Origin: Phytophthora hibernalis
Lineage: Eukaryota; Oomycota; Peronosporomycetes; Peronosporales; Peronosporaceae
DNA: 64,000 bases
Assembly (NCBI GenBank): GCA_012656075.1
Contig: JAAKBF010000062.1
Location: 186,001 to 250,000 of the forward strand
Direction: 5' to 3'
Of the stretch, positions 20,880 through 32,619 are shown in pieces (the first letter of the stretch is position 1; each line of letters starts with the position of its first letter). The notes below the pieces were generated by a model. It was not told the DNA's origin. It did no database searches and saw nothing but the letters and a program-made list of their open reading frames with translations. The position numbers and the translations under genes were made by a program.

Positions 20880-23800
20880 ATGCGCGTACCGTCCATGGAC
20901 GCGGCAGACGTCACGCGCGACCTGTGGGCCTGGCTACACGTGCGCGTCACCTTCTTATCCCGCGTAGGCGTCCAGGCAGCCCACAAGACGTCGCGTCTAG
21001 CCGCCGACGTGCGTAACCACGCAGAACAGAACCCTTATGCTGCAGGAGGAGCGGCTACACTCGTGACGGTGGCTCTGGTACTGTTCGTCCTCTTCCTGTG
21101 GGTGGCTTCACGTCAAGTGCGACCGCGTAAGACGCCGCCCAAGCTGCAGCTGCAGCGGCCGCCGTCGCCTACGTCCAAGAGACTGCGACATAATTCGAGA
21201 CACTCGAAATCGTTCTCAGATCTGCTTCAAGCGGAGCGCGAGCGGATGCAGGAGAACCGGCAGCTGGAGCTTGAAGACCACGTGACGTTTCCCAAGGAAT
21301 TGCGGCAGAATTGCGGCCCGGAGAACCTCAAGTTCATCTATGACACACTGTCCAAGGTCTTTTCCTTCCTGCGTGGGAGTTTATAGGACCTTTAGCTAGG
21401 GATCTACGCATCTTGCGCTTTTCTAAAGGTCAGTCGATCTTTGAACAGGGTGAGCTGGATGGATCTATCCTGATGATCGTAAATGGGTCGGCGTCGCTTA
21501 CGATCCATGGAGAAACAGAGGATCAAGGCTTTTCGAAGCTGTTAGGACGAGGAGATACACTTACGTCAGCACTGCCGTTATTGACGGTGCTGGTGGACGA
21601 GCTGCAGAATGGAGAATGCAGCTCTCAGGTGCAGAAAGTGTGTGGAAGGTTGTCGGCTAAAGCGGAAGAGAACGATACGAGGTTATTTAAGATCCCGATC
21701 CACTCGATCAAGGAGGTGCTGAAGACGTACCCTGAAGCTTTTATCGACTGGCGCAGGCTGCGTTGAGTCAAGCAGAGAAGATCACGTCCAAGTCGCTAAT
21801 TGATCATTTTGGACTCACGTCCAAGATTATTCAGGTGAGTCCGCTCGTGCACCCACTGCTGTTTGGAGGTGAGGATGGTATCAAGGCAGAGGATACGCCG
21901 GTGAAGGAGATTGTGGACAGCGTGGCAGACGCTATCGGCTTGTTTGACCAAGAGTTGCGCGCAACGCTCGCGAGCTGTGTGGAAATTGTCAAGCGGACGA
22001 GGAAGCAGACGATTCGTGAAGCTGGAGACTCCACGAGCGCGTTGGGCGTTCACATTGTGCTGGAAGGATCCGTCAGCGTGCAAGTGGCCACCGCACCACA
22101 GAAGTTTGCCGAGCTGTACAAGGCCACGAAAGGCTGCGAGGTCGGCATTTCTTCTTGCTTTGTTGGGTCTCATTACTTTGCAACACACAATGTGTGCCTC
22201 GAAGACACCACGCTGCTTTGGATACCCGACGCGCTGTTCTGCAGCCTGCTGCAGATTAATCCTGTTGCTGTGAAATGCACTCGCCACCTTCTTGATCAGT
22301 ACTCGGATTTGGTATGCGTGGCTGATACGTCGTTCGACTGGCTCCACCTTCACAGTGGCGAGAGTCTGTTCGACCGTGGGGATCTGTGTGATTCTGTCTT
22401 CACTGTTATTAGCGGCCGGCTGCGTGCTGTTCAAGTGCACTGTTATCGAGGCAAGGAGGTGGAGACGACGAACGAATTGGTGCGCGGAGCCACGCTTGGT
22501 GCAATGGATATGCTGGCAGCGGGAGCCAGCAACTCCTCAGTGTTCGCTATCCGTGACTCGCAGATTTCGCAGATGTCGAGAAATGTTTTTGACTATGTGG
22601 TGAGCAAGTACCCTTCAGTTCTAGTGCATTTCACCAAGAACCTTGCGCGTCGAATGCCAACTCCTCGCGTGGACTCTTTGAAAGCTGATTCAAGTGGAGT
22701 CAAATCGCGCAGTAACTATTTGCTATCGCTCGGCTCGAGCTCGACCACTTCAGATGGACAAAAGACTGGGAGCAATCTTCCGATCGGCACTGTGGCCGTT
22801 CTATCATTGACAAAACTGACCAAGATCCAGACGTTCTGCTCTCATTTGGAGATGTCATTGAAGACTTTGGCCTCCGTAGAGACTGTCTCGTCGCAAAAAG
22901 CTAAGGCTTTCCTGGGCGAGCAGTGGATTAGCAACTCTCGTGTCTCGCGAGCCAACCTCACGGCTTGGATGGGTGACATCGAGAGCTCTAACGAACTTGT
23001 TATTTATGAAGCCGATCCGCAATTAACGGCGTGGACTAAGCTCTGTATTCGCCAGGCAGATCATATCTTGCTCCTCTGCTCTGACACGCAACCCCAGCAA
23101 GCTTTTGTAAGTGACATGGTGTCTATTCTGGAAGATGCGTGGGACAAGAGAGACGCCGAGATAAATGTCGTTCGTATCCGCGAGAAAGATTGGACGCTAA
23201 CTGCGCTGAAGGCTGCTGCCAAGCAGGAAGCCAATGGATCTTCGCGTTCTTACGCACTAAAGAAAAAGCTGCGACTGGAGATGGATAGCCCTCTGCTGCC
23301 GCGATTCATTCTTCCGATGGAGAAATACGAGTGGATCAGTGGCTTCCACAATGTGCAAGTTCCGTTCGCGGAACATCGCTCAGATTTCATGCGCTTGGGC
23401 CGACGGATCACTGGTAATGCTGTCGGCCTCGTTCTCGGTGGTGGTGGCGCGAGAGGTCTAGCGCATCTTGGTGTTTTGCGTGCGCTCCAAGAGTGCGGCA
23501 TCCACGTTGATGTTGTTGGTGGCACCAGTATTGGAGCGTTTATTGGGGTATCTACGCTCTCCATCCGAACAACCTGAGCTTAGTCAAATCGAAGGTACTG
23601 CAACTGTCTACGGGTCTTAGCAGTATTTTCGAGAAGCTGCGCGACCTGACGCTGCCCATTTCGTCCTTCTTTAATGGCACGCGTTTCAACCAGAGTATCC
23701 GGGCGCATTTTTACGATTTGTCTATTGAGGACTTGATGCTGAACTACTTCTGCGTGTCGACGGACATCGCGAAGTCCCGTATGAGCGTGCACCGCAGCGG

Positions 23801-24386
23801 GCCGGCTTGGAAGTATGTGCGAGCGTCGATGAGTTTGCAAGGGTACTTCCCACCGATTTCGGAGAATGGTTCTCTGCTTTTGGATGGCGGGTACATGAAC
23901 AATCTCCCTGCAGATGTTATGAAGGAAGAAGGCGGCATCAAGTACATTTTTGCTGTGGATGTGGGCAGCGAGGCACGCACAGACTTCTACGACTACGGCA
24001 GCGCGCTGTCGGGGTGGTGGCTTCTCTGGAACAAGCTCAACCCATTCGCTAAGACCGTGGCAGTGCCTTCCATGGGTGATGTGTCGGCAGCTCTCGCGTA
24101 CGTCTCATCGGAGCAGCACAAGGTCCGCATTCGAGAAGAGTGCGTCGATCTGTACTTGCGACCACCTGTCAACGACTACGGCACCCTGGAGTTCAACAAG
24201 AGTGAAGAGATCATCGAAGTTGGCTACAAGTACGCGTTGCCTCGTATCCAAGCGTGGGTGGCACGTGTGCTGGACGCCGAGCCCGACGCCGATATCAAGC
24301 GAAAGACGCCACCTTCGACGCCAGCATATACGCCATCGACGACACCGAACAAGCTTAGTATTAATACGAGAACGACGCGTAGGTGA
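20880..24386 (+). CDS. Neuropathy target esterase-type lysophospholipase
   Basis: About 1,170 residues, start MRVPSMDAADVTRDL. One membrane anchor near residues 58-80 (LVTVALVLFVLFLWVA) is followed by cyclic-nucleotide-binding-like domains (FSKGQSIFEQGELDGSILMI; SGESLFDRGDLCDSVFTVIS). The C-terminal patatin domain has the oxyanion loop GGGGARG, nucleophile GGTSIG and catalytic Asp in DGGYMNNLP. This is the layout of PNPLA6/7 and yeast Nte1, ER enzymes that deacylate phosphatidylcholine and lysophosphatidylcholine. No intron was needed. Frame breaks at about 21380 (G run), 21740 (T run) and 23550 (G run, just after GGTSIGAFIG) each fit one missing base. It converges on the PH-kinase gene, 82 bases away. 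Confidence 0.92.
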
Positions 24387-24468
24387 CTCCGTCTAAAGAA
24401 GTAAATAAAGTGGCGCCTCGTATGCCACGATTTTGAATTAGCAATGATCAACAGCGTTCAGTCTAACT

Positions 24469-26723
24469 TCATTCTCCGCGCGAGGAGAATGAGCCCTCGG
24501 AGATACGCGGCATGCCGTCAATACTGGTCGACTTGACCATGGAGACCACGTTCTCATGTGCTTTGCGCAGGAACAGCATCCCGAGGAACGAGAACTGTGT
24601 GAACAAAGTTGCGAACTCGGTTTCGTTCACCGACCACAATGAAGACGTGGCGAAGGGATCATCTCTTGAATCGCACGCGCCTTGTTGCTTCTCCTCCTCC
24701 TCGACAACGTATTTGAAAAATACTTCGACAAGGGGTTCCGGGCATTCCAGTTTCTTGAATGCCGCCGCAAAGTGCTTTCGGGTAAGTACACATGTTTCAG
24801 CGACTTTTTCATCCGAATCGCTCTTCTCTTCCAGTGAATTCATCTTCAAGAGGGCCGAAAAACCATTGCAGCGAAAGAATGGTGGTGATCGCGTATTGCT
24901 TGCACGCTATTGCAGAAATCGCTAGCGTCGATGAAGCCGTCGTCGTTCTGGTCCAAAAATCGCACGAAAGACTTCTCGTCAATGTACGGCGAGACCCCAA
25001 GCCCCTTTGCGATCACATGCGCACCCTCCACGGGGATGCGGCTATGGCCTTCCACGCATAGCTGTCGGATCATCATTTCAATGGTTTCTTCGTCGACAAG
25101 TGCCTGGAAATCGGCTTCACTCTCGTCGAACATCATCGACGCCATGAACGAGCCCATGTTTTGCGACTTGCGGTCGATGTTAAAGCACTGAAGCTTCGAC
25201 ATCATACTAGCGCATAAGTCACGGTCTTCAGATCGGTCTCCGTCATTGTCGCCCTCTTCTAACATGATCCACGGGTGAGTCAATATCTCTTCCACTGAAA
25301 TCCGGTCTTGCGCGCGAACTTCAAGCATTCGCGCAACAAGTTCCTTCGCCGAACTTGAAACATGAGCCCAATCCTGTGGGTCGAACGTGAAATCTCCTCT
25401 TGCAATCTTGAGTAGAACTTCCACCTCCGAATCACCGAAGAAAGGCGGATACCCGACCAACAAAATGAACAAAATCACACCTGCACTGAATACGTCGGCG
25501 GATTCGCTGTACAAATGTGACGAAATAACTTCCGGTGCCATGTATCCGATAGTACCAGCCATGGACTTGCCTTGATCCAGAGGGTTCTGTTTCCCATTAA
25601 TCATACGTGCCAGCCCGAAATCCGTGAGCACTATCTTGGAATCCGGATCTTCGGATGAAAACAGGATATTCTCAGGTTTAATATCCAAGTGCAGGATATT
25701 GTGCGCATGTAGTGCCTGCAACGCTGACATGAGTTGGTTCAGGATATTTGCAGCGTCTCTTTCGGAATATTTCCCACGTTGCACCACTCGGTCGTAAAGT
25801 TCGCCTCCTGTGCAAAGTTCCTGGATAATATACACCTTTTGGTGCTCTTCGTAGACTTTGTGGATGGTCACGAGGTTCGGGTGCTTGATGTTGTTGGTGA
25901 TGTTGCGCAAAATCTCGACTTCGGCCACCACCTGTTCGCGATGCCGAAACTTTGCTACATCCAAAACTTTGACTGCAAAAAGCGAACCGTCTCGTTCGTC
26001 TTCGAGTTTTTGCACGACGCCGTTGCCACCCACACCCAATACGGCGCCGAGTTTGTAGTGACGTAGCCACACTAGAATGTCAATGCAGTCGGAGAGTGCA
26101 ACAAGCCACCGTTGTTTGGTAGCAGCGTCTTTTGCACGCAAAAGCCACGGCTTCTCGTTTTGCACGGGTGTGACACTTAGCGTCGTGTCGTCAACGTCTT
26201 GCAACAATGTGTCGGCCGTGAGCATCACTTTGCGCTTGGGTTTGCAGCTGCGTTTTGCACTGTTGCGCGAAGCGGTTGTTGCGCAAAAGCACCGGTGTCT
26301 TCGTAGTACGCGAGCTGCCGTCCGTCCAGCTCCACGAAGCGCAAACGCCACTTTTGCGCCAACGGAAGCCTCGTTTCTCGAGCGAACCGGATACCACAGG
26401 CGCACGCACCCATAGTTCCTGGCCACCGTGACGTTCGGTGATGGTGTGTGGTAGTGCTAATGAGTTGGGTTTTGCAGTGGAGTTGCGCAAATGTTTTGCA
26501 GGTCGCTTGTCGGGTGTCACTGAGTGACGGAAAAACTGCAACGCGGACTGCTGTTTTGCGGAGACTCGCCGAGCGTCAAACCACTGGAAGCGCTCAATTC
26601 CTTCTCCATTGACTCCTGGTGATGGTGAGCTGCAAACGTCATGGCCACTGGATTGCGCCGCGAATTGCAGAATGACACACCATTTGGTTTGTGGAGACTT
26701 TGCTTACGACGCGACAGTACCAT
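24469..26723 (-). CDS. PH-domain Ca2+-regulated protein kinase with EF-hand
   Basis: About 745 residues, start MVLSRRKQSLHKPNG. An N-terminal PH domain (VSGSLEKRGFRWRK, WRLRFVELDGRQLAYYED, KDAATKQRWLVALSDCI) precedes a CaMK-group kinase: LGVGGNGVVQ, FAVKVLD, LHLDIKPEN, LTDFGLARM, APEVI and DVFSAGVILFILLVGYPPF. The usual HRD is HLD. The C-terminal regulatory part has one canonical EF-hand loop, DQNDDGFIDASD, and weaker helical pairs, as in CDPK-like kinases. PH targeting to phosphoinositide membranes plus Ca2+ control is inferred from the domains. Frame breaks near 24852, 26240, 26352 and 26532 are missing bases in A/T runs. Confidence 0.83.
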
Positions 26724-27907
26724 AGGTATCCGGACTGACTCAGTTAAATAAGCGGAAGAGAGAGGTTTTGCAGAAATACCTCATGTTATAATAGAATAGC
26801 CTCATTTGAAGCTGCAAAAGCCTCATGTTAAGCTGCAAAAACAGTGGTTCAATTTGTCCATGCTGACGCGCGTGCCGCGACTTTGCGAATGAAAAGGCAA
26901 ACACAGCGAAAAGAGCCCTACGAAAAGCGAGAAACACGCGCTGCGACGAAGCGTTCTTGCACCTTTGCACCTTTGCACCTTTGCACCTTTGCACCTTTGC
27001 ACCTTTGCAATGCCTGAATGCCTGTAGGCGAAGGAACAAGTTCACTCCCAACGACTCGGCGACTTGGGTACTTACCGTACGGGCGTAATCGCGTGCGTGT
27101 AATCGTTTCTAGGATTGTTCAGAACTTCTTCAGGCTGAAGTCTTTCAGCCACCTTGCAACTTGCAGTGCAATTCATAAGCACCATGATGTCACCGCAGGC
27201 GAAGTTTCAAGCCATTGGGTTGAAATGTGGAATGGGATATCTACCCATTGCGCTGGGTGCAAGTCATGCAAACTGAAAAACGGCATTTGTTCATTTGTTC
27301 CTGAGATGCCAGTATCCGCTGCAATTGATACTGGCGCTGGTGGATTCTAATAGCATCTTACATGTAGTTTGCAAAAACTCCTCATCGGCGGTGCTGTAGG
27401 TGTAGGACACTCAACTATTTTAATAAAAGCTTACTCCACTGCAAATGCGACAGCCGCGGATCGGATCCAGCTTACGGCATGCTTTGACTGCCACAAACAC
27501 ACGGGTAGCCACCAGCCAATGGAGCCTGAGGCAATTGAAATCGCTGTCGACAACAACTGGACCCAGCGGCAATCGGACTTGCAAGTTGCATGCAATCACA
27601 CCGCTGTTTATGCGGCAACTACATGTACATGTACCGTGGTGGTACCTCCCTTTCGCCGCAGCCACCCATTTTCTGAAGTTGTCGCTCGTCGAGCAGCGAG
27701 ATTCGAGTGATTCGGGTGACACGCGCGTGTCCTTCAAACGGTCGGACCCTTCATCTACAAAGGTGCATAGAAGCACGACTGAGTGTCGCTTGGTGCGCAA
27801 AAGTATCCGTTGACAATCGATGGTCCTGTTGACGCTTGTCATTCGTGCACTTCAACTTCAACGTGTCTCTTGTCCTTGTGTTTGCTGTTCGCACTTTTTG
27901 CTGCATG
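26724..27907. other. Spacer with microsatellite, no gene seen
   Basis: About 1.2 kb between the PH-kinase start and the 3' end of the LRR-IQ-WW gene. It contains an 8-bp repeat (26957-27009) and TACATGTA palindromes at 27359-27366 and 27620-27633. Open frames at 27018-27350 (plus) and 27420-27842 (minus) show no recognisable domain. Confidence 0.4.
26957..27009. repeat. 8-bp microsatellite TTTGCACC
   Basis: About six and a half perfect units of TTTGCACC. The start of the PH-kinase gene is about 230 bases away. Confidence 0.9.
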
Positions 27908-30900
27908 TCAAACTTGACGACACTCGGTCGTCTGTGCATTGAAATAGTACGCTTTACCCGTGACTGGGTCGTAAAATTCAGCTTCACTAGCGTCCACAGT
28001 CGAAATTCGCGGCGTCGAGAATGCTTCAGGTCGTTGCGCGCGACTCTCGCTGGTCTGCGCGTTAAAGTAGTAGTAGCTACCACTGGACGCGTCAATGTAC
28101 TTGGCCCAGCCGATGTCTTCGCGCGCCGTCGCGAAGCCCATAGGTCGAGCAAATACACTCTCCATAGTAAAGTGGTTGTAGTAGTACGGATAGCCGCTCT
28201 GCGGGTCGATATGTTTCTCCCAGCCATCTTGAGCAGTGGTCAATGGTGTCGTAGCTGCAAATGGCGATAGACGCGGCGTCGCGTACGTAGCTGGTTGAAT
28301 AAAGGTGCTCTCTTGTGTTCTGGTGTTGTAGTAGTAGTGTGCGCTCTGCGTTTCATCGTAGTACTTGATCCACTCACTTGACTCGACAGCGAACGCTTCT
28401 GGCGCAACGTACGTGTTTTCCTCCGTCTCCCGGTTGTAGAACCATTCTCTCTTGGTGTCGGGGTCGACGTATCGTTCCCATGGCTCCTGTACTTCGTCAG
28501 GACTGCGGCGTGGGTGGGTGCGAAAGCTCCACCCGTCTATCTCGTCCTGCTCAACTTCTGAAGGCCATCGAGACGGAAACTCCCAGTCTCCGTAGTCCAC
28601 ACGTCGATTGTAGTAGTCGTACAGCGCTCGGAACTCGTGTAGCTTTCGGCGACCACCGGAGTGAACGTTGGCCCAGCACTGCGTAACGTCAGATTAGCAA
28701 CGCAACATTGTCGTTGAGGTAATTGTTGCAATCACCTACCGTGCCACAAAACAATTCGCCGCAGTCTTTACACTCCATCGTCGCCTCGATTCTTGTTGCA
28801 GATTCTGGTGATAGACAAGTTCTTTAGCATTTTCGTTTTGTACTAAAAACAATTCTTGATCGTACCGCAGTTCTCGCAAAGAGGTTTTGGCAACAGATCC
28901 AACACATCTTGAGGTCGGCGAAGGCGCACCTCACCTGTGACTCGGTTCTGTGAAAAGAAGTCAATACTGCCATTAGTCTTGAGCAACAAATCAAGAACAG
29001 CTTCCTCGCAAAACTTACGTAGTAAAACTTCTCGCCGTTTTCAGGACGGATGATCTCTTTCCACCGCTTCTTCTTGTTCAGCAGCGCTTCACGATATCTT
29101 TCTCGCCCTTTTCGTCCGCGGTAATGAGCTTGTACTAGCGTGACGGCGTAATTCTGGATCTTCAGTAGCTGCGAGAGTTTATCCATTGTTGTTTGCTTGA
29201 TCGATTGTGCCTCGAGACGCCCGTGGCGTCCACGCCAGTTCCTCTGAACTTTTAACACTGCATCGACGAGATTTTGTTGTTGCAAGTCTCTCGCCAAACG
29301 CATCAAGTTCATATCTATCCGTGCTTTTCGCCGCATCCAAATAGCTTGGAGCTTCACCGCGGCATCGTTCTCGAGTTTCTTCTGTCGCACCATCACAATG
29401 ATCTGGTTGGCTTGATACCTCTTTTTCGCGCGCCAGCCCTTCTGAATACGAGTCGCAGCACCATTCAGCTCTGCTACATATGCGCGCATCGCTTTGAGCT
29501 CTTTTCGCGCTCGATACCTCCTCATTTGTGCCTGCAATGTTGCGGCAGCTCGCTCTCGTTGTTTCTCCTCGTTCTTCCATTCTTCACGTTTCAAGTTAAC
29601 AGCTCGACGTGCTGCACGAATACGATATATGCCTTGCAATTGTCTGGCAGCTTCAAACTCTTCACGGTCCTTGGCCAACTTTGCGGCACGAAGTAAACTT
29701 GACCGCTGGCGATCTCTCTTCCCTCGCCAATGCCGCTGAATTTGAATGGCACCCCGCTGCAACTTTTCCTCGTAAGCTAGACGACGTAGAAGTTTACCTT
29801 GCAACCTTTCTCGCAGTCTCTTTTTGCGCCACGAAGCTTGAATCGTTCTAGCGGCACGAAGAATTTCTTCTTGACGGCGGATCTCGCGCAGACGCTGTGC
29901 TTCTCGTCTTGCCAAGAGCCGACGATATGCTCGTTGAATTTTCGTGGCAGCCTCGGTCTCCTTGTTAAACTGAAAGCGCAAAATGACAGCGTACTTTCGA
30001 GCCTGACGTCCGCGATATACGCTCTGCAGGCGAGTGGCTACCCATAGGATTAAGCGCTCTTCTCGCTTCTGCTGCGCGATACGTCGAGCAACCTTTGCAC
30101 GATACATGCACTGAATATGAATCGCTGCTCGCCAACAATTGCCGTATTCTTCAATGAACAGCCAGTCTTCTGCACGATGCCGAGGCGACATGCCTTTAAA
30201 CTGGTCATTGTAGGTGTAGATTGCAAACTTCCAAGAGGAAGCGAGCGACTTGATGGAGAACGAGCGGATCTTGGAACAACCTGTCAGGTCTAACAGCGTG
30301 AGCTTCGTGCATTTTTCAGCAAGCCACGACACACCAGTCTCAGTGATGTCTACCATGTTTCGAAGCCACAAACTCCGCAGAGTTGACACTATTACAGATC
30401 CGGTGAGTGCTAACAGCCCTAAGTCTGTAATCCTTGCACAGCCCGACACATCAAGCTCTCGAAGCTGAGGCGAATGCCTGCTGAGCCACTTGAGAGTCAC
30501 GTCCGAGACTTGTGTGCCACGTAGGCGGAGTACATGAAGTTGGCTCGACACAAGCTCGGCTTTTAAAGGGGAACTCGGCTGAGTCCGTTGATTTCGTCGC
30601 TGTCTCTGCCTGTCGGTGAAGGCGTGATCTGTCACCTGATTGCAGTCCGTGACATTGAGCGAAGACAATTTGGTGCAGTGGGTCAATATGTCACTCACGC
30701 CAATTGTCGTAACACGAAAACACCCCGAGAGCACGAGTGAGGATAACTCAATGCATGCAGTAGCTATGCAGTGAAGTGTTCTATCCGAAATCACAGGACA
30801 ATTGGACAAGTCAAGATGTCGAATCTTGGGGCACCCCACTACCAGCGCGGCAACACCTTGTCGGTACACATCGTCAATGAAGCCACCAGGAGCACTGTGC

Positions 30901-32386
30901 AAGTCCGAGAGCAATGGAAGGCCCTCCGCATCCAGGTATATCAGCTCTGGACAGCCCATCGACAAACGGCGAATACCCTGGTCTGAGACTCTAGCACAAT
31001 GCCGGATGTTCAGATGTCGGAGCTGCAACATACTTTCACTGATCGCACGCATCGATAGATCGGTCAGGGCCGTGCAGCCGGAAACATCAAGGTGGGTTAT
31101 CGCATTGCAACCCGAAGACAACCAATCCATTCCAACATCGCTGACCATATCGCACCCTGCGAGGATCAGCGTTTGGAGCACCAGACAGTTTTCTGCTATT
31201 GCCAGCAACGAAATGTCGTTGAATTTGTACTGCAGATCAAATCGCGCCAAGTCTAGCAGCACGAGGCTGTTAACACCTCCCGAGTTTGCAAGCGCCACGA
31301 CACCATTGTCCGAAATCTGACGGCAGCCTCGAAGCTTCAATTGCCGAAGTTTGCGGCAGTTCTTGCCCAAGCAAAACAGGACGTTGTCAGTCACGCTACC
31401 ACAGAATGAGAGATCAAGCGATTCTAGAGTGGGGCACGCTTGGAAGACACGCAGAAGCGAGTAGTCAGGGACGCGAATGCAACCAGCGATCGCAAGTGCT
31501 GTCCACAGAATGATAGCACACATGTTAGAACGAGCCTCAAGTTTGACAGGATCATTTCCTACTGCTCACACCGTAGAGGGATTCGTAGCTCCCCGATACA
31601 ACTGAGAGCGGGGCTCTGCAACGCTGTCACGTAGTTAAGGTTGAGAGATTCGAGACTATGGCAGCAGCTTATAATGTGAAGTACGCCGGAATCTGTTAAC
31701 TAAAAGCGGTGTTAGTCGTAGAAATTCAGCTGTGGTCTCCGGTCCAAACTCACCTTGAAAGCTCGCTCGAGGCTCAGAGACTTTAGATCTGGACATGCAG
31801 TGGCAATCAGATGCGCAGTCTTGTCCGTGATCTGCCAGTGCACATCATGTGCCACGGGTAAGTCGCAAACGCTAAGCATAATATAATCCAATTTACACAC
31901 AGAAGCGATTGTACCTGGTCTGCGCCTGCAAGATTTAGGCGCACAATCGGCTGGTGCTTCGGTGACACAATACTCGTTGTATCATTCATAGCCATCGCGG
32001 TCACAGCGGACGGAAGCAAGTCGGCAAGCTGGTTTGATTGTAATTGTAGCCGTGTTGGACTTGACAGTCTTACACCTCCAGGATTGCGAGAAAGCTTCAT
32101 CAAACACGAATCGTTTGCCACTACAGACCAGATCTGACACAACACGAAGCACGATAAGTCCATATCGTATCCCAACTCTTTATTCAGCAAAGAGACTTAC
32201 CGATAAATCGAGATCGCTACCAACAAGCACTTCATCCGGAATTTCCTTGTAGGCAAACACTGTTGCGAGTTCAGCTACGGTGTGATGTTGGTCCCATGTC
32301 GCGCCAGGCATCCGCTTCTCAGGCGATAACGAGCTCAAACGTATCCCATCGTGTGCCTTCCGCACACGAGCTTTCTTGGTGGGCAT
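27908..32386 (-). CDS. LRR-IQ-B-box-WW multidomain protein
   Basis: About 1,340 residues in eight exons: 32386-32201, 32133-31915, 31831-31754, 31699-31570, 31498-29019, 28947-28866, 28804-28740 and 28678-27908, all joining in frame. The N-terminus (MPTKKARVRKAHDG) leads to about 14 cysteine-containing LRRs of the F-box-LRR/AMN1 type (LESLDLSFCGSVTDNVL, ITHLDVSGCTALTDLSM, LRELDVSGCARITDLGL). About 12 IQ-like motifs follow (AATKIQRAYRRLLARRE, AAIHIQCMYRAKVARR), expected to bind calmodulin-type proteins. Then comes a B-box zinc finger (CENC, CKDCGELFCGTCW, HSGGRRKLHEF) and five WW-like repeats (PWERYVDPDTKREWFYN, WIKYYDETQSAHYYYN, WEKHIDPQSGYPYYYN, WAKYIDASSGSYYYFN). The last repeat is truncated. 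An F-box before the LRRs is not clear. It is probably a cytoskeletal or flagellar scaffold; the function is not known. Confidence 0.82.
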
Positions 32387-32619
32387 AAGGCCACTGCACA
32401 GACCTGGAACCGAGACGTCACTCCCTAAAATATGCCGAAACTCCAAACTTCATGGTTGACAACTTGTTTCACGACAATACCCAAACGTACCGGCAACGCT
32501 GCAACAACACCAACGCGAACACCAGCGTGCAAAACAACTCGTTTATTCATCCTACCGCCATAATTATCGTATCGACAGATCACCGCCTTGAATCGGGCAC
32601 GCGGTGAATGAGCCACACA

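Noticed and set aside
31872..31914. 43-base intron in the LRR-IQ-WW gene
   Set aside because: It breaks the frame. The next acceptor gives an 83-base intron (31832-31914) that keeps the frame and completes an LRR.
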